Source: Rossellomorea sp. SC111
Lineage (GTDB): Bacteria; Bacillota; Bacilli; Bacillales; Bacillaceae_B
Assembly (NCBI RefSeq): GCF_024733565.1
Contig: NZ_JANIOC010000023.1
Coordinates: 1 to 56,897 of the forward strand
Reading direction: 5' to 3'
DNA: 56,897 nucleotides
Each line of letters opens with the position of its first letter. Position 1 is the first letter of the stretch. Below are positions 9,212 through 17,362 of this stretch, piece after piece. The notes beneath the pieces are model-generated. The model was given only the letters and a program-made list of their open reading frames with translations, was not told the DNA's origin and did no database searches. The position numbers were made by a program, and so were the translations under genes.

Positions 9212-9751
9212 CTACACAGCCGGAGTAAATTCCAGCTTCTTCTTTTCCTGTACCACAGTCGTATCCGCAAACAGATCATGGATACCCTGCTTCTTATGGG
9301 TAAAGGCCACAATCACGTATAAAATAAAGACTGTCGTGGAGATGAAGCGGCCGATCAGCTCCCTGAATAGGATGGTTCCCCATGATGGTTTCGTGCCTTT
9401 CAGCTCGATGACCCGGATGCCGAATACCATTTTGCCGATGGTCTGACTGAAGTATTTCGTCATTAAGATGAAATACCCGTAGAAGACGATGCTCGTCAGA
9501 ATCGAGATCGGGGCAAACATCGAACCGTCGGATAAAGAAATGTCCAATAGTTTAAAAATCGGGTTCACGATCAGTCTCGTGATGCTTCCGATGACGATCA
9601 AGTCGACAAGATAAGCCCAGAAGCGTATCCAGAATCCCGCCAGGTAAAAGCCGTCATGCGGGATGGTCCTTGAAAAGTCAGGAGAAGAAGATTGGACTTC
9701 GATATGCTCCCGTGTTTCATTATGTTCATAGCGATCACTCACTTCATTCAC
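9212..9751 (-). CDS. yteJ: RDD family membrane protein (YteJ-like)
   Basis: 179 residues with three hydrophobic segments. The family's Arg/Asp pattern is visible in GFWIRFWAYLVDLIVIGSI (about residues 45-63) and a second conserved part is IGKMVFGIRVIELKG. RDD proteins are integral membrane proteins of unclear function; some act in transport. The start is GTG at 9751; a second GTG at 9742 has better spacing from GGAAGGTG and may be the true start. It begins 5 bases after the sppA stop, so it is in an operon with sppA, as in B. subtilis. Confidence 0.85.
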   Translation of the reverse strand: MNEVSDRYEHNETREHIEVQSSSPDFSRTIPHDGFYLAGFWIRFWAYLVDLIVIGSITRLIVNPIFKLLDISLSDGSMFAPISILTSIVFYGYFILMTKYFSQTIGKMVFGIRVIELKGTKPSWGTILFRELIGRFISTTVFILYVIVAFTHKKQGIHDLFADTTVVQEKKKLEFTPAV

Positions 9752-9756
9752 CTTCC

Positions 9757-10767
9757 TTATTCAGAATAGAGATACATCAATCGTGGAGAACTTGGGTTTG
9801 ATAAAAGCTTCATCAGTGCCGCCGCTTCCATATCCTGACCCATCATTTTCTTTGCACCCATACTGAAGAATTCGGAGAAAGGATCACCCGCCGTATATTC
9901 AAATACTTGTGCATCTTTCAATTTATAATCCTTCTTCATCGCTGCAATCGTATCTTCCACATAGCCGAATTCATCAATCAGATTGACTTCCTTCGCCTGG
10001 ATTCCATCGTACACACGTCCGTCGGCAATCTTCTTCACTTCCGCTTCAGACATATCACGCCCTTTGGCGATGACATCCACGAAACCTTCATACGAATTAT
10101 CGATCATCGATTGAATGATCTTCCGTTCTTCATCGGTCATTTTACGGGTTGGACTCATAATGTCTTTGTACGGTCCACTTTTGATCGTGACGAAATCGAC
10201 GCCGTATTTCTCAGCAAGTTCCGAGTAGTTGATGCTATGCATGATGACTCCCAGAGAACCTGTCAGCGTTTCTTTGCTGGCAAAAATCTTCGTGGCAGGA
10301 GCCGATATGTAATAGCCGCCGGATGCCGCCGTACCGCCCATCGATACATAAATCGGTTTCTTCGTTTTTTCCATAATCTCTACAAGCTTCGAATGGATCT
10401 GTGCACTTTCCACAACGCCGCCGCCTGGTGAGTTCACTTTCAAGATGATCCCTTTGACAGATTTGTCTTTTTCAACGGCATCAAGCTTATCCATAAAGAG
10501 CTCGTGGTTATAGCCCGGGCTTTCAAAAAAGGAACTTGCACCACCCGTATCCTGGATGACACCTTCCACTTCTAGGACCGCGATCCGTTTGTTTGCGTTC
10601 CCTTCATCAATGATTTCTTCGGAGAATGGGGTGTCCGTCCCTCCGAACATGTCTTCAAATGCCTGATTCACATCACCTGTCACAGCAGAGGTCGCAAAGT
10701 TGACGACTACCGAAACAAAGAATAGTGCGCCAGCGATCCCTAATGCTGTCCATCTTTTTGCATTCAT
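9757..10767 (-). CDS. sppA: Signal peptide peptidase SppA
   Basis: Membrane-anchored serine protease that degrades cleaved signal peptides. 336 residues: an N-terminal transmembrane helix (about 8-28) and the SppA core with VNSPGGGVVESAQIHSKL, the nucleophile serine in the GTAASGGYYIS motif and the catalytic lysine in the following KETLTGSLGVI to GPYKDIMSP region. This is the short, half-size Gram-positive form. Divergent from nadK and upstream of the RDD gene. Confidence 0.95.
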   Translation of the reverse strand: MNAKRWTALGIAGALFFVSVVVNFATSAVTGDVNQAFEDMFGGTDTPFSEEIIDEGNANKRIAVLEVEGVIQDTGGASSFFESPGYNHELFMDKLDAVEKDKSVKGIILKVNSPGGGVVESAQIHSKLVEIMEKTKKPIYVSMGGTAASGGYYISAPATKIFASKETLTGSLGVIMHSINYSELAEKYGVDFVTIKSGPYKDIMSPTRKMTDEERKIIQSMIDNSYEGFVDVIAKGRDMSEAEVKKIADGRVYDGIQAKEVNLIDEFGYVEDTIAAMKKDYKLKDAQVFEYTAGDPFSEFFSMGAKKMMGQDMEAAALMKLLSNPSSPRLMYLYSE

Positions 10768-10913
10768 CTGTATATTCCTCCCTCGTTTACCCTATCTTAT
10801 GTAAGGATATGAATATCATTCTCATGTGGAAACATGATAGAATATTCACTAAGTTAGATTCTAGCAAAATTTCATGGAAATGGGAAAAATTATCTTTCCG
10901 GGAGGTACATACG

Positions 10914-11714
10914 ATGAATAATCGACGAAATATCTATTTCTATGCTTTACACGAAGAAGGCATGCAGGCGAAGCTCGATCATTTATATGAACTTGCAACC
11001 CGCTATCATTTCAATATTGTCGAATCTCCTAAAACAGCCAATATCATCGTCAGTATCGGCGGCGACGGAACATTCCTTCAGGCCGTGCGTCAAACCGGTT
11101 TCAGACAGGACTGCCTGTACGCAGGAATTTCGACTGGGGGCACGTTGAGTATGTACTGCGACTTCCATATCGATGACACGTCCAAGATGATCGAAGCCAT
11201 GACAACCGAGCAGATCGAAGTACGTAAATATCCGACCATCGAAGTGACCGTTGACAATCAGACATCCTTTCACTGCCTGAATGAATTCAGCATCCGCTCG
11301 GGCATCATCAAGACATTCGTCATGGACGTCTTCATCGACGACAAACATTTCGAGACATTCCGGGGAGACGGCATGATCTTCGCCACCCCGACGGGAAGTA
11401 CTGCCTATAACAAATCCGTCAACGGGGCCATTGTCGATCCGATGCTCCCCTGCATCCAGGTGAGCGAAATGGCTACCCTCAATAACAACCGCTACCGTAC
11501 ACTCGGATCCTCCTTTATCGTGAGCGGACAGCGCCGCTTGGTTCTGAAGATCATCCAAGACGGAAACGATTATCCGGCGATGGGCATGGACAACGAAGCG
11601 TTAAGCATTCAACACGTGGAAACAGTCGAAGCGAAACTGAGTGATAAAATCATCAAAACGGTGAAATTGAAGGATAACTCTTTCTGGGAAAAAGTGAAAA
11701 GATCGTTTTTGTAG
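10914..11714 (+). CDS. nadK: NAD kinase
   Basis: Phosphorylates NAD to NADP. From the ATG at 10914, behind GGAGGTACATACG, the protein has 266 residues, normal for the NadK2/YtdI type. The GGDG motif (residues 49-52, in SIGGDGTFLQAV) and NEFSIRSG to GDGMIFATPTGSTAYN are catalytic and NAD-binding signatures. The frame opens earlier (10725) but that part overlaps sppA and has no ribosome site. Divergent from sppA; monocistronic, with a strong bidirectional terminator. Confidence 0.96.
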   Translation: MNNRRNIYFYALHEEGMQAKLDHLYELATRYHFNIVESPKTANIIVSIGGDGTFLQAVRQTGFRQDCLYAGISTGGTLSMYCDFHIDDTSKMIEAMTTEQIEVRKYPTIEVTVDNQTSFHCLNEFSIRSGIIKTFVMDVFIDDKHFETFRGDGMIFATPTGSTAYNKSVNGAIVDPMLPCIQVSEMATLNNNRYRTLGSSFIVSGQRRLVLKIIQDGNDYPAMGMDNEALSIQHVETVEAKLSDKIIKTVKLKDNSFWEKVKRSFL

Positions 11715-11784
11715 GGAAGATGGATTAGTTGGTACTGAAGTTGAAAGAATTTGCGGGCACTGTTCTTCCTAAATAAAACAAAAA

Positions 11785-11815
11785 CGCTCCAGTCAAAAAA
11801 GACTGGAGCGTTTTT
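11785..11815. terminator. Bidirectional terminator between nadK and rarD
   Basis: Perfect 10-base arms CGCTCCAGTC and GACTGGAGCG with a 6-base A loop, flanked by T on one side and A on the other. Confidence 0.92.
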
Positions 11816-11817
11816 CA

Positions 11818-12732
11818 TCATGCCGACAATCGGGCATCCCGTCTGCGCTTCCTGGCATACTGCACACGCGACGCGGTGAAGACCGTCAATGCGAGCCAAA
11901 TGAACATAAACGATACGAGATGGGTAACAGAAAACTCTTCATGATACATAAAAATACCAAGTATCAACGTGATCGTCGGGGCGATATATTGCAGAAACCC
12001 GACCATGTACAAGGGGATCTGCTGGGCACCCTTGGAGAAAAACAATAATGGAATCGCTGTCGCTGCCCCGGCTCCCATCAGTAAGAGGTCCGTCCCTGCT
12101 GAAACGTGGAAGAGGGAAAGGGTTCCTTCTTGGTACATGTAGCCAAGGTAGATCAGGGATAATGGTGCGATGGTCATCGTTTCGAGTGTGAGGCCGATGG
12201 ATGATTCGACCTGGATGAGCTTTTTGGCTAATCCGTATAGGCCGAATGAGAACGCGAGACCGATGGCGATCCAGGGGAATTCCCCGTATGAAAGAGTCAG
12301 GATCAGTACCCCGATGGCGGCTAATCCAAAGGAAATGATCTGTGCTTTCGACAGGCTTTCCTTCAGGATGAATACGCCCAGAAGTACGCTGACGAGTGGA
12401 TTGATATAGTAACCAAGACTTGCTTCCACCATTTGATTCGTATTCACGGCCCATATGTAAATAAACCAGTTCGTACTGATCAGCAGTGAAGCAAGCAGCA
12501 AAGCGAATAACTGCTTCTTTTTAGTGAGAGATGTTTTCAGATAGTTGGTGAATTCCTTCCAACGCTTGCTGACGAACAAAAATAGAAGCATGAACCAGAA
12601 CGACCAAAATATGCGGTTTGCGAGGATTTCATCCGCCGACACATGATTGACCCATTTCCAATAGATCGGCAGAATCCCCCATAATAAGTATGAAAACGCC
12701 GTATACAGGATCCCGGCTTGATCTTGCTTCAT
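11818..12732 (-). CDS. rarD: EamA family transporter RarD
   Basis: Ten-helix drug/metabolite-superfamily transporter of the RarD type; the substrate is not established. 304 residues from ATG 12732. Family features are the N-terminal LLWGILPIYWKW, the ANRIFWSFWFML segment, and YYINPLVSVLLGVFILKE closing the first EamA repeat; QYIAPTITLILGIFMYHEEF closes the second. A TTG at 12747 extends the frame but would place the start inside the ribosome site GGGGGTG. The ribosome site is part of a large inverted repeat (see 12741-12803). Confidence 0.9.
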   Translation of the reverse strand: MKQDQAGILYTAFSYLLWGILPIYWKWVNHVSADEILANRIFWSFWFMLLFLFVSKRWKEFTNYLKTSLTKKKQLFALLLASLLISTNWFIYIWAVNTNQMVEASLGYYINPLVSVLLGVFILKESLSKAQIISFGLAAIGVLILTLSYGEFPWIAIGLAFSFGLYGLAKKLIQVESSIGLTLETMTIAPLSLIYLGYMYQEGTLSLFHVSAGTDLLLMGAGAATAIPLLFFSKGAQQIPLYMVGFLQYIAPTITLILGIFMYHEEFSVTHLVSFMFIWLALTVFTASRVQYARKRRRDARLSA

Positions 12733-12740
12733 AAAAAACA

Positions 12741-12803
12741 CCCCCAAAACTATTTCTATTTCCGAAATATCTCCATTATATCGGTGAACAGTTTTGGGGG
12801 CAA
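12741..12803 (-). promoter_or_regulatory. rarD promoter nested in an inverted repeat that holds its ribosome site
   Basis: On the minus strand CCCCCAAAACT (from 12800) and AGTTTTGGGGG (to 12741) are perfect 11-base arms followed by GTGTTTTTTATG, where GGGGGTG is the rarD ribosome site and the T run could end transcripts from the upstream amidohydrolase gene. Between the arms lies -10 TATAAT (12775-12780), and -35 TTGCCC (12798-12803) overlaps the first arm with a 17-base spacer. Read-through RNA would hide the ribosome site; RNA started at this promoter would not. Confidence 0.65.
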
Positions 12804-12806
12804 TGA

Positions 12807-14402
12807 TTATTTATTTTTTTTATAGACGATGGTCTCGTCAACGATGGTCATATCGACGACTTTGCCAAGTATTTGGTCCGTTTCGACGTTGAATGGATCG
12901 ATATCCAAGACGGTGAAGTCTGCTGTGTACCCTTCACGGATCTCTCCTCGATCCTCTTCATGGTGACAGGCATACGCGCTCCCCTTTGTGAAGAGGGATA
13001 CGGCTTCATACATCGTCAGTTTTTCTTCCGGACGATACACGGTCTTGTCGGGATCCATCGGGTTGGTCCGGGTTACGGCCGCATGGATCCCCCAAAGTGG
13101 ATTGATCGGTTCGATCGGGGCATCCGAGCCGCCTGCACACGGGATGCCTTCGTCAAGAAGAGTTTTCCACGCATAGTTGTACTTCATGTTTTCTTTTCCG
13201 AGCCGTTCAACGACCCATGGGAAATCCGATGCCACGAATCTTGGTTGAATATCCAGGATGAGGGGCAGTCCTTTGATCTTCTCGATCAGTTCTTTACGGA
13301 GGATCTGGGCATGGATGAGCCGGTCCCGTCTCCCATGAAGGGTTGGTGCCTCCAAAATGCTGTCGACGACATTTTCAAATGCCTGATCCCCGATCGTATG
13401 GACGGCGATCGGCAGTTCATATTTTCTTGCCTTCTTCACAAGTTCCAGAAGCCGTTCGTTCGTATGGATGCTGACTCCCGTCGTGCTTGGATCATCGGCA
13501 TACGGATAGCTTAAGAGTGCCGTCCTCCCGCCCAATGCACCATCCGCGAAAATTTTCATGGCGCCGAACTCAATGAAGTCATTTCCGCTCAGGAACTGAT
13601 TGCCATCTTCCTTCCAATCTTCAATCACTTCATGATGGACGAGAAGATGTGCCCTGAATTTTCTTTTGCCTTCGTTGATGGCCTTAAGGAATGCATTGTA
13701 TGTTTTCTTGAAGTTTCCGTAATAGCTCAGGTCTTCTGTATGACCGCCAACCAACCCGTGCTCCCAGCAGCTTTCGATCCCTTTGGTCAGGGCTTCGACG
13801 AGATACTCCGAGGAAATGGCAGGCAGGGCATCGACCATGAGATCCTGTGCCTTATCCTTTAATAAACCATTCAATTCGCCATTATCGTCACGTTCAATCA
13901 AGCCGCCTGCAGGATTCGGGGAGTTCTCGTCGATGCCTGCATGTTTGAAGGCAAGTGAATTCACCACCATGGCATGTCGGCAGATCCGTTTTAGAAGCAC
14001 AGGATGGTTCGGAACGACTGCATCGATTTCCTGTTTGGTCAAAACCGCCGCATCACTCCATAGATTCTCATTCCAGCCTTCCCCGATGATCCATTTTCCT
14101 TCTTCGACGCCTTTGGCTTTTTCCTTGATGGCATCCAGCACTTCACGCTTGCTGTTCATACTGGAAAGATCGAGTCTCATCAGCGTCTCGCCGTGACCTA
14201 TGAGATGCATGTGACTGTCGACAAACCCCGGGAACATTACCTTCTGCTCTAGATCCACTACTGAATCAATCGTGAACTTCTGCTCTAATTCATCCGTTGT
14301 GCCCAATCCTTTGATCAGGCCATTCTCTGTAAAAACCGCCTCAACATGATGTCCTTCTTGTTGCATTGTATAGATGGTGCCGTTTCTCCATAAAGTTCCC
14401 AT
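12807..14402 (-). CDS. ytcJ: Amidohydrolase, YtcJ type
   Basis: 531 residues of the metal-dependent amidohydrolase superfamily, YtcJ branch. The metal-binding HxH is in DSHMHLIGHG (about residues 61-70), later metal ligands lie in the IAVHTIGD and IHAQ regions, and the catalytic Asp in AGGSDAPIEP. Substrate unknown. An ATG start at 14402. Downstream, the inverted repeat at 12741-12800 probably ends its transcript. The neighbour is the ytcI-like acyl-CoA synthetase, as in B. subtilis. Confidence 0.88.
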   Translation of the reverse strand: MGTLWRNGTIYTMQQEGHHVEAVFTENGLIKGLGTTDELEQKFTIDSVVDLEQKVMFPGFVDSHMHLIGHGETLMRLDLSSMNSKREVLDAIKEKAKGVEEGKWIIGEGWNENLWSDAAVLTKQEIDAVVPNHPVLLKRICRHAMVVNSLAFKHAGIDENSPNPAGGLIERDDNGELNGLLKDKAQDLMVDALPAISSEYLVEALTKGIESCWEHGLVGGHTEDLSYYGNFKKTYNAFLKAINEGKRKFRAHLLVHHEVIEDWKEDGNQFLSGNDFIEFGAMKIFADGALGGRTALLSYPYADDPSTTGVSIHTNERLLELVKKARKYELPIAVHTIGDQAFENVVDSILEAPTLHGRRDRLIHAQILRKELIEKIKGLPLILDIQPRFVASDFPWVVERLGKENMKYNYAWKTLLDEGIPCAGGSDAPIEPINPLWGIHAAVTRTNPMDPDKTVYRPEEKLTMYEAVSLFTKGSAYACHHEEDRGEIREGYTADFTVLDIDPFNVETDQILGKVVDMTIVDETIVYKKNK

Positions 14403-14514
14403 GATGCATTGCCTTCTTTCCTAAAAGTCTATTTCTCAAATGTATCATATTATAGGAAGATTCTGAAATGATAAAAACCATAAAAAATAGAGAGCCTTGA
14501 TGGCCCCCCATTCA

Positions 14515-16101
14515 CTATCCATTTTTCACTGAACTCAATTCTTTTTGTCTCAATTCGATTCTTCTGATTTTTCCTGACGTTGTTTTCGGCAGTTCCTTCA
14601 CAAATTCAATCTTACGCGGATATTTGTAAGGGGCCGTTAAGTCTTTCACATGCTGTTGAAGGGAAGGAATCAGCTCGGGATCACCCTGATCCACATCTTC
14701 ACGTAAGACGACAAATGCCTTTACGATCAGTCCCCTTACTTCATCGGGGCTTCCTACGACGGCACATTCCTGAACCGATGGATGCTTCACGAGGGCATCT
14801 TCCACTTCGAAAGGTCCTATCGTATAACCTGAGCTGATGATGATATCGTCCCCGCGGCCTTCAAACCAGAAGTATCCGTCTTCATCCTTCTTCGCTTTGT
14901 CTCCGGTAATATAGTAATCTCCCCTGAACTGCATGGCCGTCCGTTCGGGATCTTTATAATAATTTTTGAACAGGGCAGGCGTTTCTACGTGAACCGCGAT
15001 GTCTCCAACTTCGCCAACTTCACAAGGGTAGCCTTCATCATTGATGATTTCCACCCTGTTTCCAGGGGTCGGTTTCCCCATGGATCCCGGTTTCAGTTCC
15101 ATCCCTTTCATGATTCCGACAAGGAGGGTATTCTCCGTTTGACCATAGCCGTCACGGACTTCGATCTCGAAGTGCCTCTTGAAGGCATCGATGACTTCCC
15201 TGTTAAGCGGCTCTCCAGCCGACACGGCGCTGTGCAGGTGATCGAGCTTATATGTTCCCAGGTTATCCACTTTGGCCATCAGGCGATACTCTGTAGGCGT
15301 ACAGCACAGGACGTTGACATGGTTGTCCTCAAGCATCTGAAGATATTTGTTCGGTTCGAATTTCCCTTGATACACTAGACCAGTGGCACCGGAACCGAGG
15401 ACAGAAAGGAACGGACTCCAGATCCACTTTTGCCAGCCCGGGCCTGCCGTTGCCCACACCGTATCTCCTTCTTCGATGCATAACCATTCACGTGCCGCCG
15501 TTTTCAGGTGAGCATATGCCCAGCCGTGGGTATGGACAACCCCCTTTGGATTTCCCGTCGTTCCAGACGTGTAGGAGAGGAAGGCCATATCGTCCCGTTT
15601 CGTATCAGCGAATGCCAGGAGTTCTGGAACGGATTTCATCTCTTCTTCAATGGCAATCCAGCCGTCCTGCTTGTCACCTACGACGAACTTCTTGAGATTC
15701 TCCATGCCCCTTACGTTTTCAAACTGCTCGACGAATGGAGAATACGCTACAATCCCTTTTACATCCCCATGATCGATCCGGTACTCGAGATCCTTCGTGC
15801 GCAGCATCTCAGAGCTTGGAATCACGACAAGCCCGGATTTCAGTGCTGCAAGATAAACAGCATATGCCTCAATTAAGCGGGGAACCATGACAAGGATGAC
15901 GTCACCCTTTTCAAGTCCCTTCCCAGAGAAAACGTTTCCAATTTTATTTACATTTTTCAATAATTGTTTGTATGTAATGTCTTCTTTTTTACCTTCTTCA
16001 TTTTCCCACTTGATGGCAAGCTTCTCTCCATCACTTGCAAACTTCTCTACTTCTTCCACCAAATTGTACTTTTCCGGTGCGATCAATTCTTCCCTCTTCA
16101 C
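14515..16101 (-). CDS. ytcI: Acyl-CoA synthetase (AMP-forming), YtcI/MbcS type
   Basis: 528 residues of the ANL adenylating superfamily. The ATP loop SYTSGTTGNPKGVVHTHG is near residue 180, followed by DGYGQTE, the hinge region YFWFEGRGDDIIISSGY and the C-terminal PKTTSGKIRR with the catalytic, acetylatable lysine. Medium- or branched-chain acids are the likely substrates from the resemblance to MbcS; this is inference. AcuA could act on it as on AcsA. The start is GTG behind GGGGGAG. A promoter and a perfect AT palindrome lie upstream. Confidence 0.85.
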   Translation of the reverse strand: MKREELIAPEKYNLVEEVEKFASDGEKLAIKWENEEGKKEDITYKQLLKNVNKIGNVFSGKGLEKGDVILVMVPRLIEAYAVYLAALKSGLVVIPSSEMLRTKDLEYRIDHGDVKGIVAYSPFVEQFENVRGMENLKKFVVGDKQDGWIAIEEEMKSVPELLAFADTKRDDMAFLSYTSGTTGNPKGVVHTHGWAYAHLKTAAREWLCIEEGDTVWATAGPGWQKWIWSPFLSVLGSGATGLVYQGKFEPNKYLQMLEDNHVNVLCCTPTEYRLMAKVDNLGTYKLDHLHSAVSAGEPLNREVIDAFKRHFEIEVRDGYGQTENTLLVGIMKGMELKPGSMGKPTPGNRVEIINDEGYPCEVGEVGDIAVHVETPALFKNYYKDPERTAMQFRGDYYITGDKAKKDEDGYFWFEGRGDDIIISSGYTIGPFEVEDALVKHPSVQECAVVGSPDEVRGLIVKAFVVLREDVDQGDPELIPSLQQHVKDLTAPYKYPRKIEFVKELPKTTSGKIRRIELRQKELSSVKNG

Positions 16102-16134
16102 TTATGACTCCCCCTTGTTTGTCGATTCTTCTCT

Positions 16135-16169
16135 ATTATACAAAATAATTTAAATTTTTTAAATTATTT
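16135..16169 (-). promoter_or_regulatory. Promoter with perfect 27-bp AT palindrome upstream of the acyl-CoA synthetase
   Basis: AAATAATTTAAA (16143-16154) and TTTAAATTATTT (16158-16169) are perfect inverted arms around TTT. On the minus strand the downstream part supplies a -35-like TTTAAA (16158-16163), a 17-base spacer and -10 TATAAT (16135-16140). The palindrome therefore overlaps the polymerase site and could be an operator; AT-only sequence makes chance more likely. Confidence 0.5.
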
Positions 16170-16267
16170 GGTTATATCCTATCAACGTCAATATGTGAGG
16201 TTATTCGACAAACACTACTAAATACGATCAATCCTATAAAATAATTTTTAGGATCACTTGTTACACC

Positions 16268-16400
16268 GCTATTGATTTCCGTGCAAGACTTCGCTTTCCT
16301 CGGGGCGGAAGGCAAGCCTCCTCGTCGCTTACGCTCCTGCGGGGTCTTACCTATTCCGCTTTTCCCGCAGGAGTCTTCGTCTTGCACTCCAATCAATAGC
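16268..16400 (+). repeat. Dispersed palindromic element, GTGCAAGAC-arm variant
   Basis: Terminal arms GCTATTGATTTCCGTGCAAGAC and its near complement ending AATCAATAGC enclose the family core: CTTCGCTTTCC, GGGGC, GCCTCCTCG, GGGGTCTTACC, CCGCTTTTCCCGCAGGAGTC. The second internal stem is CAAG (16313-16316) with CTTA. Part of the 970-base gap 16102-17072. The open frame read from it is a repeat shadow. Confidence 0.85.
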
Positions 16401-16554
16401 TAGAAACTGCAAAAAATACTTTATTTTTGTTTTTAAAAAGAACGTGTTTATCCGGATTTTAGAACATAATTCAAATATAGATATTACCTGGATAAGGTTT
16501 ATTGATTTATAATCCGCCTACACCTGAAAAGAAGATTACAAAATTTTTAGTTAA

Positions 16555-16701
16555 TTTACACAGAGTATCATTTTCAAATGCTCTGTTACTGGAGCCATTA
16601 CTATAGGGGGACAGCCAGACTTAAATGGAATAAAAATAAAAAAAGAAGTGCTAGTTGCAATATATAATCACTCTTATCCACTAGAACCTGATTGCGAATG
16701 A
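16555..16701 (+). pseudogene. Possible remnant of an unrecognised coding sequence
   Basis: This open stretch of 48 codons ends in TGA and reads like the C-terminal end of a soluble protein (TGAITIGGQPDLNG, then EVLVAIYNHSYPLEPD). It has no start codon, no ribosome site and a stop in frame just upstream. The DNA is more AT-rich than the neighbours and sits between two palindromic elements. It may be a decayed gene end; it could be chance. Confidence 0.25.
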
Positions 16702-16722
16702 ATTTAAGAATAAGCTTTGAAA

Positions 16723-16977
16723 GTTGATTGAAGCGGAAGGTGCTCAACTCCTGCGGAAAATGCTGGACAGTACGAAAAGCGGAGGCGGCTCGCCCAGACC
16801 CGACAAGCATAAGATGAATGGGCCGAGAAGGCGTTTATTTTGCCTTCTTGGACCATTTAGCTTATGACCTCGAGGGGCTTGCCGCCGTAGCTAGACAGGT
16901 GAGCCCCCGCAGGGCTTTAGCCCGAGGAGGCTCACCGCCAGCACCGCGGAAAGCGAGCACCTGCAGCGGAAATCAAC
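16723..16977 (-). repeat. Dispersed palindromic element, long form
   Basis: 255 bases with GTTGATT termini. The outer arm GGTGCTC pairs with GAGCACC and the second stem GGTGAG (16898-16903) with CTCACC (16931-16936). An added inner module carries a 59-base hairpin (16808-16866) between CATAAG and CTTATG. Relative to the copies at 23377 and 32972 it lies in the opposite orientation. Confidence 0.9.
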
Positions 16978-17026
16978 CAGCACTCGCTTCTTGAATTTCG
17001 AAAAACAGCCTACTTTTTTATACAAA

Positions 17027-17054
17027 TAGAAAAGGAGCGGGGAATCCCGCTCCT
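17027..17054 (-). terminator. sspA terminator
   Basis: On the minus strand AGGAGCGGG and CCCGCTCCT form a perfect stem with a 4-base loop, followed by TTTTC. Confidence 0.85.
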
Positions 17055-17072
17055 TGTAGCCATTGTATTTAA

Positions 17073-17276
17073 TTATTTTGAGTATCCGCCACCGATTTGT
17101 TGTTCAGCCATTTGAACTAAACGTTTAGTGATTTCACCACCTACAGAACCGTTAGCGCGTGCTGTTGCATCTGGACCAAGTTGAACTCCGAATTCAGAAG
17201 CGATTTCGTATTTCATTTGGTCGATTGCTTGTTGAGCTCCTGGAGCTACTAATTGATTTGAACTGTTGTTTGCCAT
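17073..17276 (-). CDS. sspA: Alpha/beta-type small acid-soluble spore protein
   Basis: 67-residue DNA-coating spore protein that protects dormant DNA and is cleaved during germination. It shows the GPR protease site in [12 protein letters not shown] and the conserved [19 protein letters not shown] region. A strong AGGAGGTG precedes the ATG. A sigma-G-like promoter and a perfect-stem terminator make it monocistronic and forespore-specific. Same place, before thiI, as in B. subtilis. Confidence 0.97.
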   Translation of the reverse strand: MANNSSNQLVAPGAQQAIDQMKYEIASEFGVQLGPDATARANGSVGGEITKRLVQMAEQQIGGGYSK

Positions 17277-17300
17277 GTGTTTTCACCTCCTTGTTGAATA

Positions 17301-17330
17301 TAGATTGTGTCAAAACACATGGCTTCATAC
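17301..17330 (-). promoter_or_regulatory. Sigma-G-like promoter of sspA
   Basis: On the minus strand GTATG (17326-17330), an 18-base spacer and CAATCTA (17301-17307) match the forespore sigma-G pattern of ssp genes. Confidence 0.65.
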
Positions 17331-17362
17331 AGTTATTTTATTTGGTAAATTATCCTAAATTT

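Noticed and set aside
14480..14512. Terminator after the acyl-CoA synthetase gene
   Set aside because: Only a GCC/GGC stem of a few bases is visible, though T-rich sequence follows on the minus strand.
16172..16396. 74-codon open frame on the minus strand
   Set aside because: It is the translation of the palindromic element 16268-16400, without ribosome site.
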